From Patescibacteria group bacterium (GTDB lineage: Bacteria > Patescibacteriota > Minisyncoccia > Phycocordibacterales > Phycocordibacteraceae), in NCBI GenBank assembly GCA_030837225.1, contig JAUPKX010000016.1, forward strand, positions 1 to 57,537: a DNA stretch of 57,537 nucleotides. The letters run 5' to 3'. Under the pieces are notes generated by a model. It was not told the origin of the DNA. It did no database searches and worked only from the letters and a program-made list of their open reading frames with translations. This document shows positions 17,873 to 26,167 of the stretch, one piece after another (within the stretch, counting starts at the first letter, position 1; each line of letters begins with the position of its first letter). A program made the translations under genes and the position numbers.

Positions 17873-18706
17873 ATGAAGCCTGAGATCATCAAAGCAGACG
17901 GGACCGTTGAATTGTTCAGTGGCGAGAAACTCGAGAGATCACTTGTCCTTGCAGGAGCAAGCGAACCTACTGCTGGTCGTATACGACAAACTATCGAATC
18001 CTCCATGGGCACTTCTGCCGAAAGTGCTGAGATATATCGCCGCGCATTCCAGATGCTTCGTCAGGAGGCGCGCCCGGTTGCTGCACGATACAGTCTGAGA
18101 CGAGCACTCTTTGATCTCGGACCGTCAGGACATCCATTTGAAGACTTCGTTGCAGAACTTTTTAAGAAAGAAGGGTGGACCGTAGAAGGGAGAAGAATGA
18201 TTCCTGGGAAGTGCGTTCCCCACGAAGTCGATGTATACGCCAAGCGCGGAGACGAGCATCTTGCTGCCGAACTTAAGTACCACAATAGCCCTGGATACAA
18301 GACTGATGTGAAGGTGGCGCTCTACGTGAAGGCGCGCTTTGACGACATCTGGCAGTGCAAGGAGGATGGTTCAAAGACCTGCCCCGTTGATCTTGGTTTT
18401 CTTATTACGAACACCAAATTCACACGACAGGCTATTGATTACGCGACCTGTTCTGGTATGGGCCTCCTTGGCTGGAGCTATCCGCACGAGGGGAATCTCT
18501 ACGATCGTATTCTCGCGAACAGCCTTTTCCCTGTTACTGCCCTTACAACCCTCAAAAAAGCCGAGAAGCGACTCTTAATCGACAAGGGCATCGTTACCTG
18601 TGACCAGGTGCGGCAGAACCGGGATGTGCTCCGAAGCGTTGGTCTCACACCAGAGCGTATAGGCACAGTTGTGGCGGAAGTTAACACGCTTTGCACTAGT
18701 ACATAA
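17873..18706 (+). CDS. ATP-cone / restriction endonuclease-like fusion protein
   Basis: 277 residues. Residues ~4-85 resemble an ATP-cone (EIIKADGTVELFSGEKLERS; IYRRAFQMLRQE), the nucleotide-sensing domain of ribonucleotide reductases and NrdR. A Mrr/PD-(D/E)XK-like core follows: FEDFVAELFKKEGWTVEG, then HEVDVYAK and LAAELKYHN, giving the D...ExK active-site pattern. A C-terminal helix-hairpin-helix-like stretch (VTCDQVRQNRDVLRSVGLTP) ends it. TATGATA just upstream of 17873 looks like a -10 box, so I prefer this ATG to that at 17861. Possibly a nucleotide-regulated DNA nuclease. Confidence 0.82.
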   Translation: MKPEIIKADGTVELFSGEKLERSLVLAGASEPTAGRIRQTIESSMGTSAESAEIYRRAFQMLRQEARPVAARYSLRRALFDLGPSGHPFEDFVAELFKKEGWTVEGRRMIPGKCVPHEVDVYAKRGDEHLAAELKYHNSPGYKTDVKVALYVKARFDDIWQCKEDGSKTCPVDLGFLITNTKFTRQAIDYATCSGMGLLGWSYPHEGNLYDRILANSLFPVTALTTLKKAEKRLLIDKGIVTCDQVRQNRDVLRSVGLTPERIGTVVAEVNTLCTST

Positions 18707-18735
18707 GATTCTTCGTGTAGAACTTGTGTCATTGA

Positions 18736-18757
18736 CCTACCTCCGTGAAGGAGTAGG
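18736..18757 (+). promoter_or_regulatory. Hairpin in front of the DUF3800 gene
   Basis: CCTAC-CTCC, loop GTGA, then AGGAG-TAGG form an imperfect stem that covers a GGAG, the only Shine-Dalgarno-like site ahead of the ATG at 18767 (spacing about 14). It could modulate translation or be the end of the previous transcript. Confidence 0.35.
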
Positions 18758-18766
18758 CTTATGTGA

Positions 18767-19432
18767 ATGGCTGCGCACTATGTATTTGTTGACGAATCCG
18801 GTGATCCTGGGAAGCCGTTTACGGTTGACGAGCAAGGTAATAAGAAACCTACTGGCGCGAGTTTCTACTATATTCTCGCTGCTGTGTGCCTCACTCCGGA
18901 AAAGATGCACGCACTCGAGCATCGCATAATGCAGACGAAAACAGCGTTCGGATACATGAAGGAGATAAAAACGAACACCGTTTCCTTGAGTCTCTACAAG
19001 GCCTTGCTGGAAATCCTTAATGAACTAGAGATAACCACTTATTACCGTCTTGTCGATAAGACCACGTATCAGGGAGTATTTGCAGTCCCGGGAAAGAAGC
19101 ATCTTCACAATGTCTTTGATGAGTTCAATCTACAGAAGGTGGTAAGCGCCGCAATCAAAGAATGCGGGATGACGAATGTCGAAGTAGTTATTGATAGGGC
19201 GGAAAGACGGCTTCTCGATGGAAAGTTCGATAATTTCAATGACTACCTGAAGTCTAAGGTTAATACGAAAACGATAAAGAGAATCGGTCATGTAACACAC
19301 GTCTGTTCTCAGTACGTGCATGTCATGCAGATGTCTGATTTGATCTGCGGAGCCATAAAAGAAGGGTTCACGGGCAGAAACCCCGATCTCGTACAGGTCA
19401 TACACAGCAATCTACTTGTGCGGGTTCTATAA
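18767..19432 (+). CDS. DUF3800 domain-containing protein
   Basis: 221 residues. The family opening is clear: YVFVDESGDPG (residues 5-15), an RNase H-like first strand with the acidic D-E-D cluster, then FYYILAAVCL. Further acidic positions occur in VEVVIDRAERR and MQMSDLICGAIK. DUF3800 proteins are often found in phage and defence islands and are presumed nucleases or nucleic-acid processing enzymes, without firm function. It follows the ATP-cone/nuclease fusion and ends in a strong terminator, so those two genes may form a small module. Confidence 0.88.
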   Translation: MAAHYVFVDESGDPGKPFTVDEQGNKKPTGASFYYILAAVCLTPEKMHALEHRIMQTKTAFGYMKEIKTNTVSLSLYKALLEILNELEITTYYRLVDKTTYQGVFAVPGKKHLHNVFDEFNLQKVVSAAIKECGMTNVEVVIDRAERRLLDGKFDNFNDYLKSKVNTKTIKRIGHVTHVCSQYVHVMQMSDLICGAIKEGFTGRNPDLVQVIHSNLLVRVL

Positions 19433-19436
19433 AAAG

Positions 19437-19470
19437 AAAAGGGGGCGCCCACTCCTGGGACACCCTTTTC
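19437..19470 (+). terminator. Intrinsic terminator after DUF3800 gene
   Basis: AAAAGGG and CCCTTTT enclose GGCGCCCACTCCTGGGACA, with an inner CCCA/TGGG pair. Its symmetric A and T flanks would allow termination in both directions. Confidence 0.85.
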
Positions 19471-19583
19471 ATATGACTAGTATACGCATATTGCATGAAG
19501 ATTTCAAGAAAGAGCAATCCTGTGTGTATAGCTCCAGAGTAGGTTTCTGGGTACAGAGATGTGCGAATGCTACACTTATCTCA

Positions 19584-20366
19584 ATGGCTGACTTCAAACG
19601 ATACAACCCCAATCGAGGAGCAGACTGGAACTACGGCGGGAAGAAATGGCGTCTTTCACGTTCAAAGATTGAGTTCTTTGTTGAGTGCCCACGCTGTTTT
19701 TACGTAGACAACAAGCTCGGCACGAAGCGTCCTGGCTACCCTGAGTTCACGCTTAACAAGGCAGTTGATGCGCTGTTTAAGAAGGAGTTTGATATACACC
19801 GTAAGGCTGCAACAGCACATCCTTTAATGCAGAAGTACGGCATCGATGCCGTCCCGTTCGTGCACGCAAAGATGGATACGTGGCGAGAGAACTTTGAGGG
19901 CGTTGAGTTTAAGCATGCACCAACGGGATTCGTTATCTCAGGCGCCGTAGACGATATATGGGTTAACAAAGCAGGAGAACTCATCGTTGTCGATTACAAG
20001 GCAACCTCAAAGCCCGGCACTATAGAAACACTTGGCGACTCAAGCTGGAATGAGCAATACAAGCGCCAAATGGGTGTGTATCAGTGGCTCCTACGACATA
20101 ACGGATTCGAAGTGTCTTCAATGGGGTACCTGGTCTACGCAAACGCGCATGACGACAAGGAAGCATTCGATGCGAAGCTTGAGTTTGAAGTAACAGTTGT
20201 TGAATGCGAAGGGCAGTCAGAGTGGATTGATGAGATTCTGCCGCGCATCAAGGAAACACTCGAGAGCGATGCTATACCGGCTATAGGAGAGGCCTGCGAA
20301 TTCTGCCCATACCGCGAGGCAGCAGGAAAGAAACTCCTTGCAATGCATCAAGCGAATAAGAAGTAG
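19584..20366 (+). CDS. PD-(D/E)XK nuclease, Cas4/RecB-like
   Basis: 260 residues from the ATG at 19584, which follows TGCTACACT by about 10 bases; the frame open to 19416 is leader. Nuclease core: LSRSKIEFFVECPRCFYVD at 24-42, SGAVDDIWV (metal Asp), then LIVVDYKATSK (D...K catalytic pair) and YKRQMGVYQWLL (QxxxY motif). Cysteines in ECPRC and in CEFCPY near the C-terminus could bind a 4Fe-4S cluster as in Cas4 and AddB. No CRISPR array or cas gene is nearby, so DNA repair is more likely. ung follows after 3 bases. Confidence 0.88.
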   Translation: MADFKRYNPNRGADWNYGGKKWRLSRSKIEFFVECPRCFYVDNKLGTKRPGYPEFTLNKAVDALFKKEFDIHRKAATAHPLMQKYGIDAVPFVHAKMDTWRENFEGVEFKHAPTGFVISGAVDDIWVNKAGELIVVDYKATSKPGTIETLGDSSWNEQYKRQMGVYQWLLRHNGFEVSSMGYLVYANAHDDKEAFDAKLEFEVTVVECEGQSEWIDEILPRIKETLESDAIPAIGEACEFCPYREAAGKKLLAMHQANKK

Positions 20367-20369
20367 CCT

Positions 20370-21035
20370 ATGGAGGTTCGGATTGGAGAGTCCTGGAGGA
20401 AAAGACTCGAAGGGGAGTTTGAAAAGCCATACTTTCAAGAGCTTACGAAGTTTGTAGAGGAGGAGTATGCAAGCGGTGTAGTCTATCCAGACTCGAAAAA
20501 TATATTCCGTGCATTCGAACTCGCGCCTTTTGAAGAGGTGAAGGTTGTTATTCTAGGACAGGACCCGTATCACGGACCTAACCAAGCGATAGGACTGTCA
20601 TTTGCGGTTGAGGAGGGAATTACGCTTCCGCCTTCCCTTCGCAATATCTACAAAGAGATTGAGAGCGATACAGGGAAGAAACCACTGGCTTCAGGCGATC
20701 TCTCCCGTTGGGCAGCGCAAGGAGTACTGCTTTTGAATGCAACACTTACGGTTCGAGCTGCCTCGCCTGGTTCGCATCACGGAAAAGGTTGGGAAGAATT
20801 CACTGATGCGGTTATACGAGTTCTTTCTGAAGAACGTGAGCACCTTGTTTTCATTCTGTGGGGAAACTACGCAAGAACGAAGGGCGCTCATATAGATCGT
20901 ACAAAGCATTTGGTTATTGAGTCTGCACACCCGTCTCCATTCTCAGCCAGGAATGGATTCTTTGGATCAAGACCTTTTAGTGTGGCAAATACTTATCTAT
21001 TCGAAAAAGGGAAGTCAGCAATTGAGTGGCGCTAG
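20370..21035 (+). CDS. ung: Uracil-DNA glycosylase (family 1)
   Basis: 221 residues. GQDPYHGPNQA at 63-73 holds the catalytic Asp65 that activates water, and HPSPFSARNGFFG from H187 is the minor-groove leucine-type loop with the catalytic His. The gene removes uracil from DNA to start base-excision repair. It follows the Cas4/RecB-like nuclease with a 3-base gap, so the two are surely co-transcribed, which supports a DNA repair role for the nuclease. The start ATG has GGAGGTT only downstream, so translation is probably coupled. Confidence 0.97.
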   Translation: MEVRIGESWRKRLEGEFEKPYFQELTKFVEEEYASGVVYPDSKNIFRAFELAPFEEVKVVILGQDPYHGPNQAIGLSFAVEEGITLPPSLRNIYKEIESDTGKKPLASGDLSRWAAQGVLLLNATLTVRAASPGSHHGKGWEEFTDAVIRVLSEEREHLVFILWGNYARTKGAHIDRTKHLVIESAHPSPFSARNGFFGSRPFSVANTYLFEKGKSAIEWR

Positions 21036-21095
21036 ATCAAAAGACCATGGTATAAGGATTGTGGAATTGAAACCTTGGTTTGAAAGGAACATGAA

Positions 21096-21644
21096 ATGGT
21101 TGCGAGACTTGGCTTTACGCGCCACGCGCACCAAAGAGTATATGAAGACCGGACTGTTTTGATCGAGCAGGACATACTCGAAATCATTGAGAATGATGAG
21201 TGTATTGAACTTCGTCGGGAACGTAAGCGCATAGCGCACTTACTTTTCTACAGCGTAGAGGACAGTGATTGGCTTGTGTTGATTGTAGACAGTAGCAACG
21301 GTGCAATCATTACAGTCCTTACGCGCTCAATGTACACAAAAGGAATAACCAATGAACAATTGAATGACGCGAAGAATCGTGCGTTACCAGATGTAATCAT
21401 TCATGCAGAAGTCGGTGCAGGTAGTGGTTCATGCGGGTCTGCAATGCAATTAGTGTATCTTGGAAACATTTCCTCTTCAGTAAGACCTCGCAATCTCTTG
21501 TATTGGTCAGCGTTTGAAGAAGTACGGGAGATAATTCATAGACACGCTGCGAAGCGACTCGGAAGCACTCCCTGCATAAACCTTCACTTAAAGGTGCGGA
21601 AGAAAGGCAAGCCTTGCATGAAGGCTGTAGTACCTTGGAGCTAG
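21096..21644 (+). CDS. Hypothetical protein with DUF4258-like N-terminus
   Basis: 182 residues. The opening FTRHAHQRVYEDRT, ILEIIEND, and a repeated strand pattern ending DWLVLIVDSSNGAIITVL resembles DUF4258/BrnT-like small toxin folds, but the match is weak. The C-terminal half (SSVRPRNLLYWSAFEEVREI) is unlike anything I know. AAAGGAACATGAA precedes the ATG, a Shine-Dalgarno-like site, and a terminator follows, so it is a stand-alone unit. No partner gene. Confidence 0.6.
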   Translation: MVARLGFTRHAHQRVYEDRTVLIEQDILEIIENDECIELRRERKRIAHLLFYSVEDSDWLVLIVDSSNGAIITVLTRSMYTKGITNEQLNDAKNRALPDVIIHAEVGAGSGSCGSAMQLVYLGNISSSVRPRNLLYWSAFEEVREIIHRHAAKRLGSTPCINLHLKVRKKGKPCMKAVVPWS

Positions 21645-21676
21645 CTCTCGGATTCATTCCGAGGGCTTTCCATTTT
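21644..21676 (+). terminator. Intrinsic terminator
   Basis: GCTCTCGG (21644-21651) pairs with CCGAGGGC (21659-21666) around ATTCATT, followed by TTTCCATTTT. It overlaps the end of the stop codon of the previous gene and faces the convergent M13 peptidase gene. Confidence 0.8.
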
Positions 21677-21692
21677 CCATAAAGAGTCGTTT

Positions 21693-23666
21693 TTACCAAA
21701 CCATCTCGCGGTCCTTAGCTGCGCGGAAATGCCTGTCTCCTTTCTTTACGGCATACGCAGCGTAGAACTTCTCAAAGTTCGAGACCGGACCATTGATACG
21801 GAACACTCCCGGAGAATGCGGGTCCGTAAGAACTTGCATCTTAGTGAACTCAGGACGGCAGTTCTCACGCTCAAAAAGGGAGAAACCGATAAAGAAGCGC
21901 TCCTCTGGCGAAAGGCCGTCGATATCTTTTCTCCCTGTTCGGGCGAGCTGAAGCTGATACGCGTCATACGCTATAGAAAGCCCTCCAAGATCTGCAATAT
22001 TCTCGCCAAGCGTAAGCTTGCCGTTCACCTTGATACCGTCAGCAACCTCATAGGTATCGAATTGCTTCTCAACTTTCTTGGCTTTTGCCATGAAGCGCTT
22101 CCTGTCCTCCGGTGTCCACCAGCTTTTTAGATTTCCCTTTGCATCGAACTTTGAACCCTCATCGTCAAAGCCGTGTGTGATCTCATGCCCAATAACGGTG
22201 CCGATAGCTCCGTAGTTAAGTGCATCGTCAGCGCCGAAATTGAAGAAAGGGGGCTGGAGAATGGCCGCAGGGAAGACAATGTCGTTCATCGTTGGCTGGT
22301 AGTAGGCATTAACGGTCTGTGGGTACATGAGCCACTCAGCGCGATCAACAGGCTTTCCAAGTCTCCGCATATCCCTTTTGTGCTCATACTCGGTTGCGCG
22401 CATGATATTGCCCACATAATCGTCATGGCGAATAACGAGACCTGCATAGGATCGCCACTTCTTTGGGTACCCAATCTTTCTATTGAAAGTAGAGAGCTTT
22501 AGAAGTGCCTTCTTCTTGGTGGCTTGAGACATCCAATCGAGTGAACGTAGACGTGTTTCGTATGCAGTAAATAGGTCATCAACAAGATGGTCCATCTTCT
22601 TCTTAGCTTCAGGAGGGAAATGTCGCTCTACATAGAGCTTCCCAAGAACCTCGCCAAGCGTTCCGTTAACCGTTGAGAGCGCACGTCTCCACAGAGGCTT
22701 CAGAGCCTTAGTACCCATAAGGGTCTTTCCATAGAACGAGAAGCTCTGCTTTATAAATGCATCAGACAGGGCCCCTGAGAACTCGTTCACGACGTGGAAA
22801 GAAAGGTACGTCTTCCAGTCTTCAAGGGAGACAGACTCGAGAAGAGTATTAACCCCCTCAAAGAAGTCTGGCTGCATAACGAGGTAATACTCAGCCTTCG
22901 TTGCGCCGATACGTGTAAGGTATGCGTCCCAATCTATACCTGGTGCGAGCTTGTTCAGCTTCGATAGGGAGAATTTGTGATAAATCTTCTCTGGATCCCG
23001 CATGTCTTCCTTTCGCATGGACAACTTCGCCAGATCTGTCTCGATTCGCAGGAGGATGTCCGCACTCTTCGTTGCGTTCAGCTGTGTGAGGCCCATGAGA
23101 CGGAATACTTTCTGAGCATGAATAGCAAAAGCTTCTCGAACACGCTTCGACTCAGTGTCATCTTTTAGGTAGTACTCGCGATCTGGCAAGCTCAAGCCTC
23201 CTTGTCCAAGATAGAAGGCATACGCCTCGCTGTTCTTCATGTCCTGATCGATATCGAATCCCCATACCGCATTTACGTCCATCCTGTGGAGTACAGCGAG
23301 TACCTTCTGAAGACCCGCTAGGTCCTTAATGCGATTAATGGATTCGAGGGTAGGAGAGAGTGGAGAGAGTCCGAGCTTGTTTCGTCGCTCCATATCCATA
23401 CCTGAGCTATAGAGATCGCGAACCATACGCTCAGCTCCCTTGCTCGGAAGGTTCTTCTTACTTCTGAGCTCCTCTACAAGGACCCGTATCTGCTTCTCTG
23501 TTTCGAACCTGAGTATATTAAAGGAACCCCAGCGAGACTCGGTCTTTGGAATTGGGTTCTTATCCATCCACGTTTTGTGGACATGATGATAGAAATCGTC
23601 CTGAGGTCGTATACCTGAATCAAGCTCTTTAACATCGAAACCCCAGGAGTTCTTTTTCATAGCCAT
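21693..23666 (-). CDS. pepO: M13 family zinc metallopeptidase (neprilysin/PepO-like)
   Basis: 657 residues from the ATG at 23666 on the minus strand (a GTG lies three codons upstream). Catalytic zinc motif HEITH at 494-498 with GFDDEG after it, third ligand in LGENIADLGG, substrate-binding NAYY upstream, and the C-terminal CRPEF...GPVSNFEKFY block. M13 enzymes cut oligopeptides. No signal peptide or membrane anchor is present, so it is probably cytosolic, like Lactococcus PepO. Divergent from alaS with only 40 bases between the two start codons. Confidence 0.95.
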   Translation of the reverse strand: MAMKKNSWGFDVKELDSGIRPQDDFYHHVHKTWMDKNPIPKTESRWGSFNILRFETEKQIRVLVEELRSKKNLPSKGAERMVRDLYSSGMDMERRNKLGLSPLSPTLESINRIKDLAGLQKVLAVLHRMDVNAVWGFDIDQDMKNSEAYAFYLGQGGLSLPDREYYLKDDTESKRVREAFAIHAQKVFRLMGLTQLNATKSADILLRIETDLAKLSMRKEDMRDPEKIYHKFSLSKLNKLAPGIDWDAYLTRIGATKAEYYLVMQPDFFEGVNTLLESVSLEDWKTYLSFHVVNEFSGALSDAFIKQSFSFYGKTLMGTKALKPLWRRALSTVNGTLGEVLGKLYVERHFPPEAKKKMDHLVDDLFTAYETRLRSLDWMSQATKKKALLKLSTFNRKIGYPKKWRSYAGLVIRHDDYVGNIMRATEYEHKRDMRRLGKPVDRAEWLMYPQTVNAYYQPTMNDIVFPAAILQPPFFNFGADDALNYGAIGTVIGHEITHGFDDEGSKFDAKGNLKSWWTPEDRKRFMAKAKKVEKQFDTYEVADGIKVNGKLTLGENIADLGGLSIAYDAYQLQLARTGRKDIDGLSPEERFFIGFSLFERENCRPEFTKMQVLTDPHSPGVFRINGPVSNFEKFYAAYAVKKGDRHFRAAKDREMVW

Positions 23667-23706
23667 ATAGCGCACAGTATAGCCGCCATGCTATCGTCAT
23701 ACCACT
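23667..23706. promoter_or_regulatory. Compact divergent promoter region of pepO and alaS
   Basis: On the minus strand GCTATACTGTGC supplies a -10 (TATACT) about ten bases before the pepO ATG. On the plus strand ATGCTATCGTCATACC offers a weaker extended -10 before alaS. Both transcripts would be almost leaderless. Confidence 0.6.
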
Positions 23707-25623
23707 ATGACTGTATCTGAAGTCCGTAAGCGATTCCTGGCATTCTACGAGGCCCGTGGCCATGTGATTATCCCATCAGCTCCTATTGTGCCCGGGAACG
23801 ATCCAACAACGCTCTTCACCTCAAGTGGCATGCAGCCCTTGCTCCCATACTTCCTTGGAAAGGATCATCCGGAAGGAAAGCGCGTGGTGAACTCTCAGCT
23901 CGCCTTCCGTGCAGGAGACATTGAGGAAGTAGGAGACAATCGTCACACGACATTCTTCGAGATGCTCGGGAACTGGTCCTTTGGTGACTATTTCAAGCAG
24001 GAACAGCTGCCGTGGATATTTGAGTTCCTTACGAGTACCGAGACGGGCTTTGGTATTGATCCAAGTAAGCTGTATGTAACCGTGCTTGCAGAGGACAAGG
24101 AGGCGGGCATCCCGCTTGATACAGAAGCCGTAGAGCTCTGGAAACGACTGTTTAAGGAAAAGGGAGTTGCTGCGGAGTTCTCTAACATAGGCAGCGAAGC
24201 TGATGGATACGAGAAAGGCATGGGAACAAGCGATCGCATATTTGCGTATGACGCCAAGAAGAACTGGTGGAGCCGCTCAGGGGTGCCAAGTAATATGCCA
24301 GCAGGCGAACCAGGGGGTCCTGACTCAGAGATTTTTTATGACTTCGGGACGACGCACGATACAAAATGGGGCACTCACTGCCATCCGAACTGTGACTGTG
24401 GGCGGTTTGTTGAGATAGGGAACTCGGTGTTTATGCAGTTTGTTAAGAATGAAGATGGTTCCTTTGAGGAGCTTCCGAAGAAGAATATCGATTTTGGCGG
24501 AGGCCTCGAGCGTATAACGATGGCAACCGTTGGACCAGATATCTTTAGTCTTGATATCTTTGACGCTGCTCGCGCGGTTATTGAAGAACGCTCTGGAAAG
24601 AAGTATGGGGAAGATGAGGCTGCTGCTCGCGCATTCCGCATCATTCTCGACCACATGCGCGCGAGCGCGTTCATGCTAGCCGAAGGAATCCTCCCGTCTA
24701 ACACCGAGGCAGGCTATGTACTACGCCGGTTGCTTCGTCGTGCGATACGCGAATCAGATCGTCTTGGTATCAAGGACGCCGTACTCGCTGACGTTGCGAG
24801 GGGGTATGGGCAGGCGTATGCCGACCAGTACCCACACGTACTTGCAAACGCTCCGAAGATAGCAGAGGAGATTGCAAAAGAGGAGGAGAAATTCCGCAAA
24901 ACCCTTACGGGCGGCATGCGCGAGCTAGAGAAGTTAGTAGCAAAGGGCTCTGTTACTCCAGAGGATGTGTTTACCCTGTTTACGTCCTATGGCTTCCCTG
25001 TTGAATTAACTGAAGAGATTGCGAACGAGCGTGAGATAGAGATAGACCTCGCTGGCGTACTCGAGCTTATGAAGAAGCATCAAGAGACCTCAAGGGCAGG
25101 AGGAGCCCAGCGCTTTGCGGGCGGACTTGCAGACCACGCAGAGCAGACGGTACGGTATCACACCGCACACCATATCCTTCTAAAGGCGCTTCAGATGGTG
25201 CTTGGTTCAGAGGTTAAGCAGCGCGGTTCAAACATAACCTCTGAGCGTCTTCGTATAGACTTTGCATCTCCAGGCAAGATGACGGACGAACAGAAAGCTG
25301 AGGTTGAGAAGATTGTGAACGAGGTTATATACCAGGATCTTCCGGTTACGCGTACTGTTATGCCACGCGAAGAGGCAGAGAAACTTGGAGCTGAGATGGA
25401 GTTCGGTGTTAAGTATCCGGATATGGTGTCGGTATATTCTGTTGGCCCAATACACGCAACAGAAGAGACCCCGGATATCCCTAACGCGTTTTCTCTTGAG
25501 TTCTGCGGAGGGCCGCACGTATCTAATACAAGCGAGATACATGCAGACGGAAGGAAGTTCCGTATTCAGAAGGAAGAAGCGGTAGCGAGCGGTGTTCGCA
25601 GGATTAAGGGGGTGTTGGAGTAG
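23707..25623 (+). CDS. alaS: Alanyl-tRNA synthetase, compact form
   Basis: 638 residues, against ~875 in E. coli. The class II core is complete (FTSSGMQPLLPYFLG; RHTTFFEMLGNWSFGDYFK; GGGLERI), as is the editing domain: H485xxxH489 and CGGPH from C600. Sequence stops directly after the editing domain (VASGVRRIKGVLE), so the C-terminal C-Ala oligomerisation/tRNA-binding domain is missing. CGGPH replaces the usual CGGTH. The stop codon's last base is also the first base of a diverged repeat copy. Confidence 0.96.
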   Translation: MTVSEVRKRFLAFYEARGHVIIPSAPIVPGNDPTTLFTSSGMQPLLPYFLGKDHPEGKRVVNSQLAFRAGDIEEVGDNRHTTFFEMLGNWSFGDYFKQEQLPWIFEFLTSTETGFGIDPSKLYVTVLAEDKEAGIPLDTEAVELWKRLFKEKGVAAEFSNIGSEADGYEKGMGTSDRIFAYDAKKNWWSRSGVPSNMPAGEPGGPDSEIFYDFGTTHDTKWGTHCHPNCDCGRFVEIGNSVFMQFVKNEDGSFEELPKKNIDFGGGLERITMATVGPDIFSLDIFDAARAVIEERSGKKYGEDEAAARAFRIILDHMRASAFMLAEGILPSNTEAGYVLRRLLRRAIRESDRLGIKDAVLADVARGYGQAYADQYPHVLANAPKIAEEIAKEEEKFRKTLTGGMRELEKLVAKGSVTPEDVFTLFTSYGFPVELTEEIANEREIEIDLAGVLELMKKHQETSRAGGAQRFAGGLADHAEQTVRYHTAHHILLKALQMVLGSEVKQRGSNITSERLRIDFASPGKMTDEQKAEVEKIVNEVIYQDLPVTRTVMPREEAEKLGAEMEFGVKYPDMVSVYSVGPIHATEETPDIPNAFSLEFCGGPHVSNTSEIHADGRKFRIQKEEAVASGVRRIKGVLE

Positions 25624-25648
25624 GTTCGATACTCAGACTGCGAGCAAT
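25623..25648 (+). repeat. Dispersed repeat, diverged copy 6
   Basis: GGTTCGATACTCAGACTG followed by CGAGCAAT. It combines the GGTTCGAT start of the 5166 copy with the AGACTG...AGCAAT end of copy 1, and lies between alaS and the HIT gene, directly before TGCTATACT. Confidence 0.65.
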
Positions 25649-25666
25649 AATTGCTATACTCAAGCT

Positions 25667-26122
25667 ATGGCAGATACAATTTTCGACAAACTCCTCAAAG
25701 GAAACATTCCGTCATGGAAAGTCTGGGAAGATGAGAAGTTTCTAGCTTTTCTAACGCCATTTCCCAACACGCCGGGACTAACGGTTGTAATACCCAAGCA
25801 GAATATTGGAGACTATGTTTTTAACCTGCAAGAGTCAGAGTACGAAGAGTTATTGAAGACGGCGAAGACCGTAGCCAAGATTCTGGAAAAGGCATTCAAT
25901 ACTCCTCGCGTATCATTAATATTTGAAGGTACTGGTGTGGCTCATGTTCACGCAAAGCTCGTCCCACTCCATGGAGAATTAGCCGAGCAGACAGGAGTAT
26001 GGAGTCCTCATACTGAATTCAATGAGCAATATCTTGGTTACCTTACTACTGCAGAAGGTCCAAAAATGGATGATTCGGAACTGGATCGAATTCAAGGACT
26101 CATTCTTGAAGCACAGAAATAA
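25667..26122 (+). CDS. HIT-family protein with HxHxK motif
   Basis: 151 residues from the ATG at 25667, seven bases after TGCTATACT. The HIT fold is clear: IFDKLLKGNIPSWKVWEDE, TVVIPKQN, and the signature region AHVHAKLVP with H93 and the nucleophile H95, but K97 replaces the third His. HIT proteins are nucleotide hydrolases or transferases acting on adenosine nucleotides. The substitution could change the substrate or rate. Repeat copies lie on both sides. Confidence 0.88.
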   Translation: MADTIFDKLLKGNIPSWKVWEDEKFLAFLTPFPNTPGLTVVIPKQNIGDYVFNLQESEYEELLKTAKTVAKILEKAFNTPRVSLIFEGTGVAHVHAKLVPLHGELAEQTGVWSPHTEFNEQYLGYLTTAEGPKMDDSELDRIQGLILEAQK

Positions 26123-26149
26123 GTTCCAACATCGTCCCAGACTGCCAGC
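26123..26149 (+). repeat. Dispersed repeat, copy 7
   Basis: GTTCCAACATCGTCCCAGAC then TGCCAGC, identical to the inner 27 bases of copies 1 and 2 although it lies 20 kb away. It starts directly after the TAA of the HIT gene and is followed by CCGATATACAATG, a -10-like box. Confidence 0.92.
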
Positions 26150-26167
26150 CCGATATACAATGGACGT

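Noticed and set aside
19416-19583. Extended N-terminus for the Cas4/RecB-like nuclease
   Set aside because: The extra 56 codons run through the DUF3800 terminator; the promoter-like TGCTACACT and ATG at 19584 fit better.
20917-21162. 81-residue frame between ung and the gene at 21096
   Set aside because: It overlaps the end of ung and the start of the next gene in another frame and has no coherent protein pattern.
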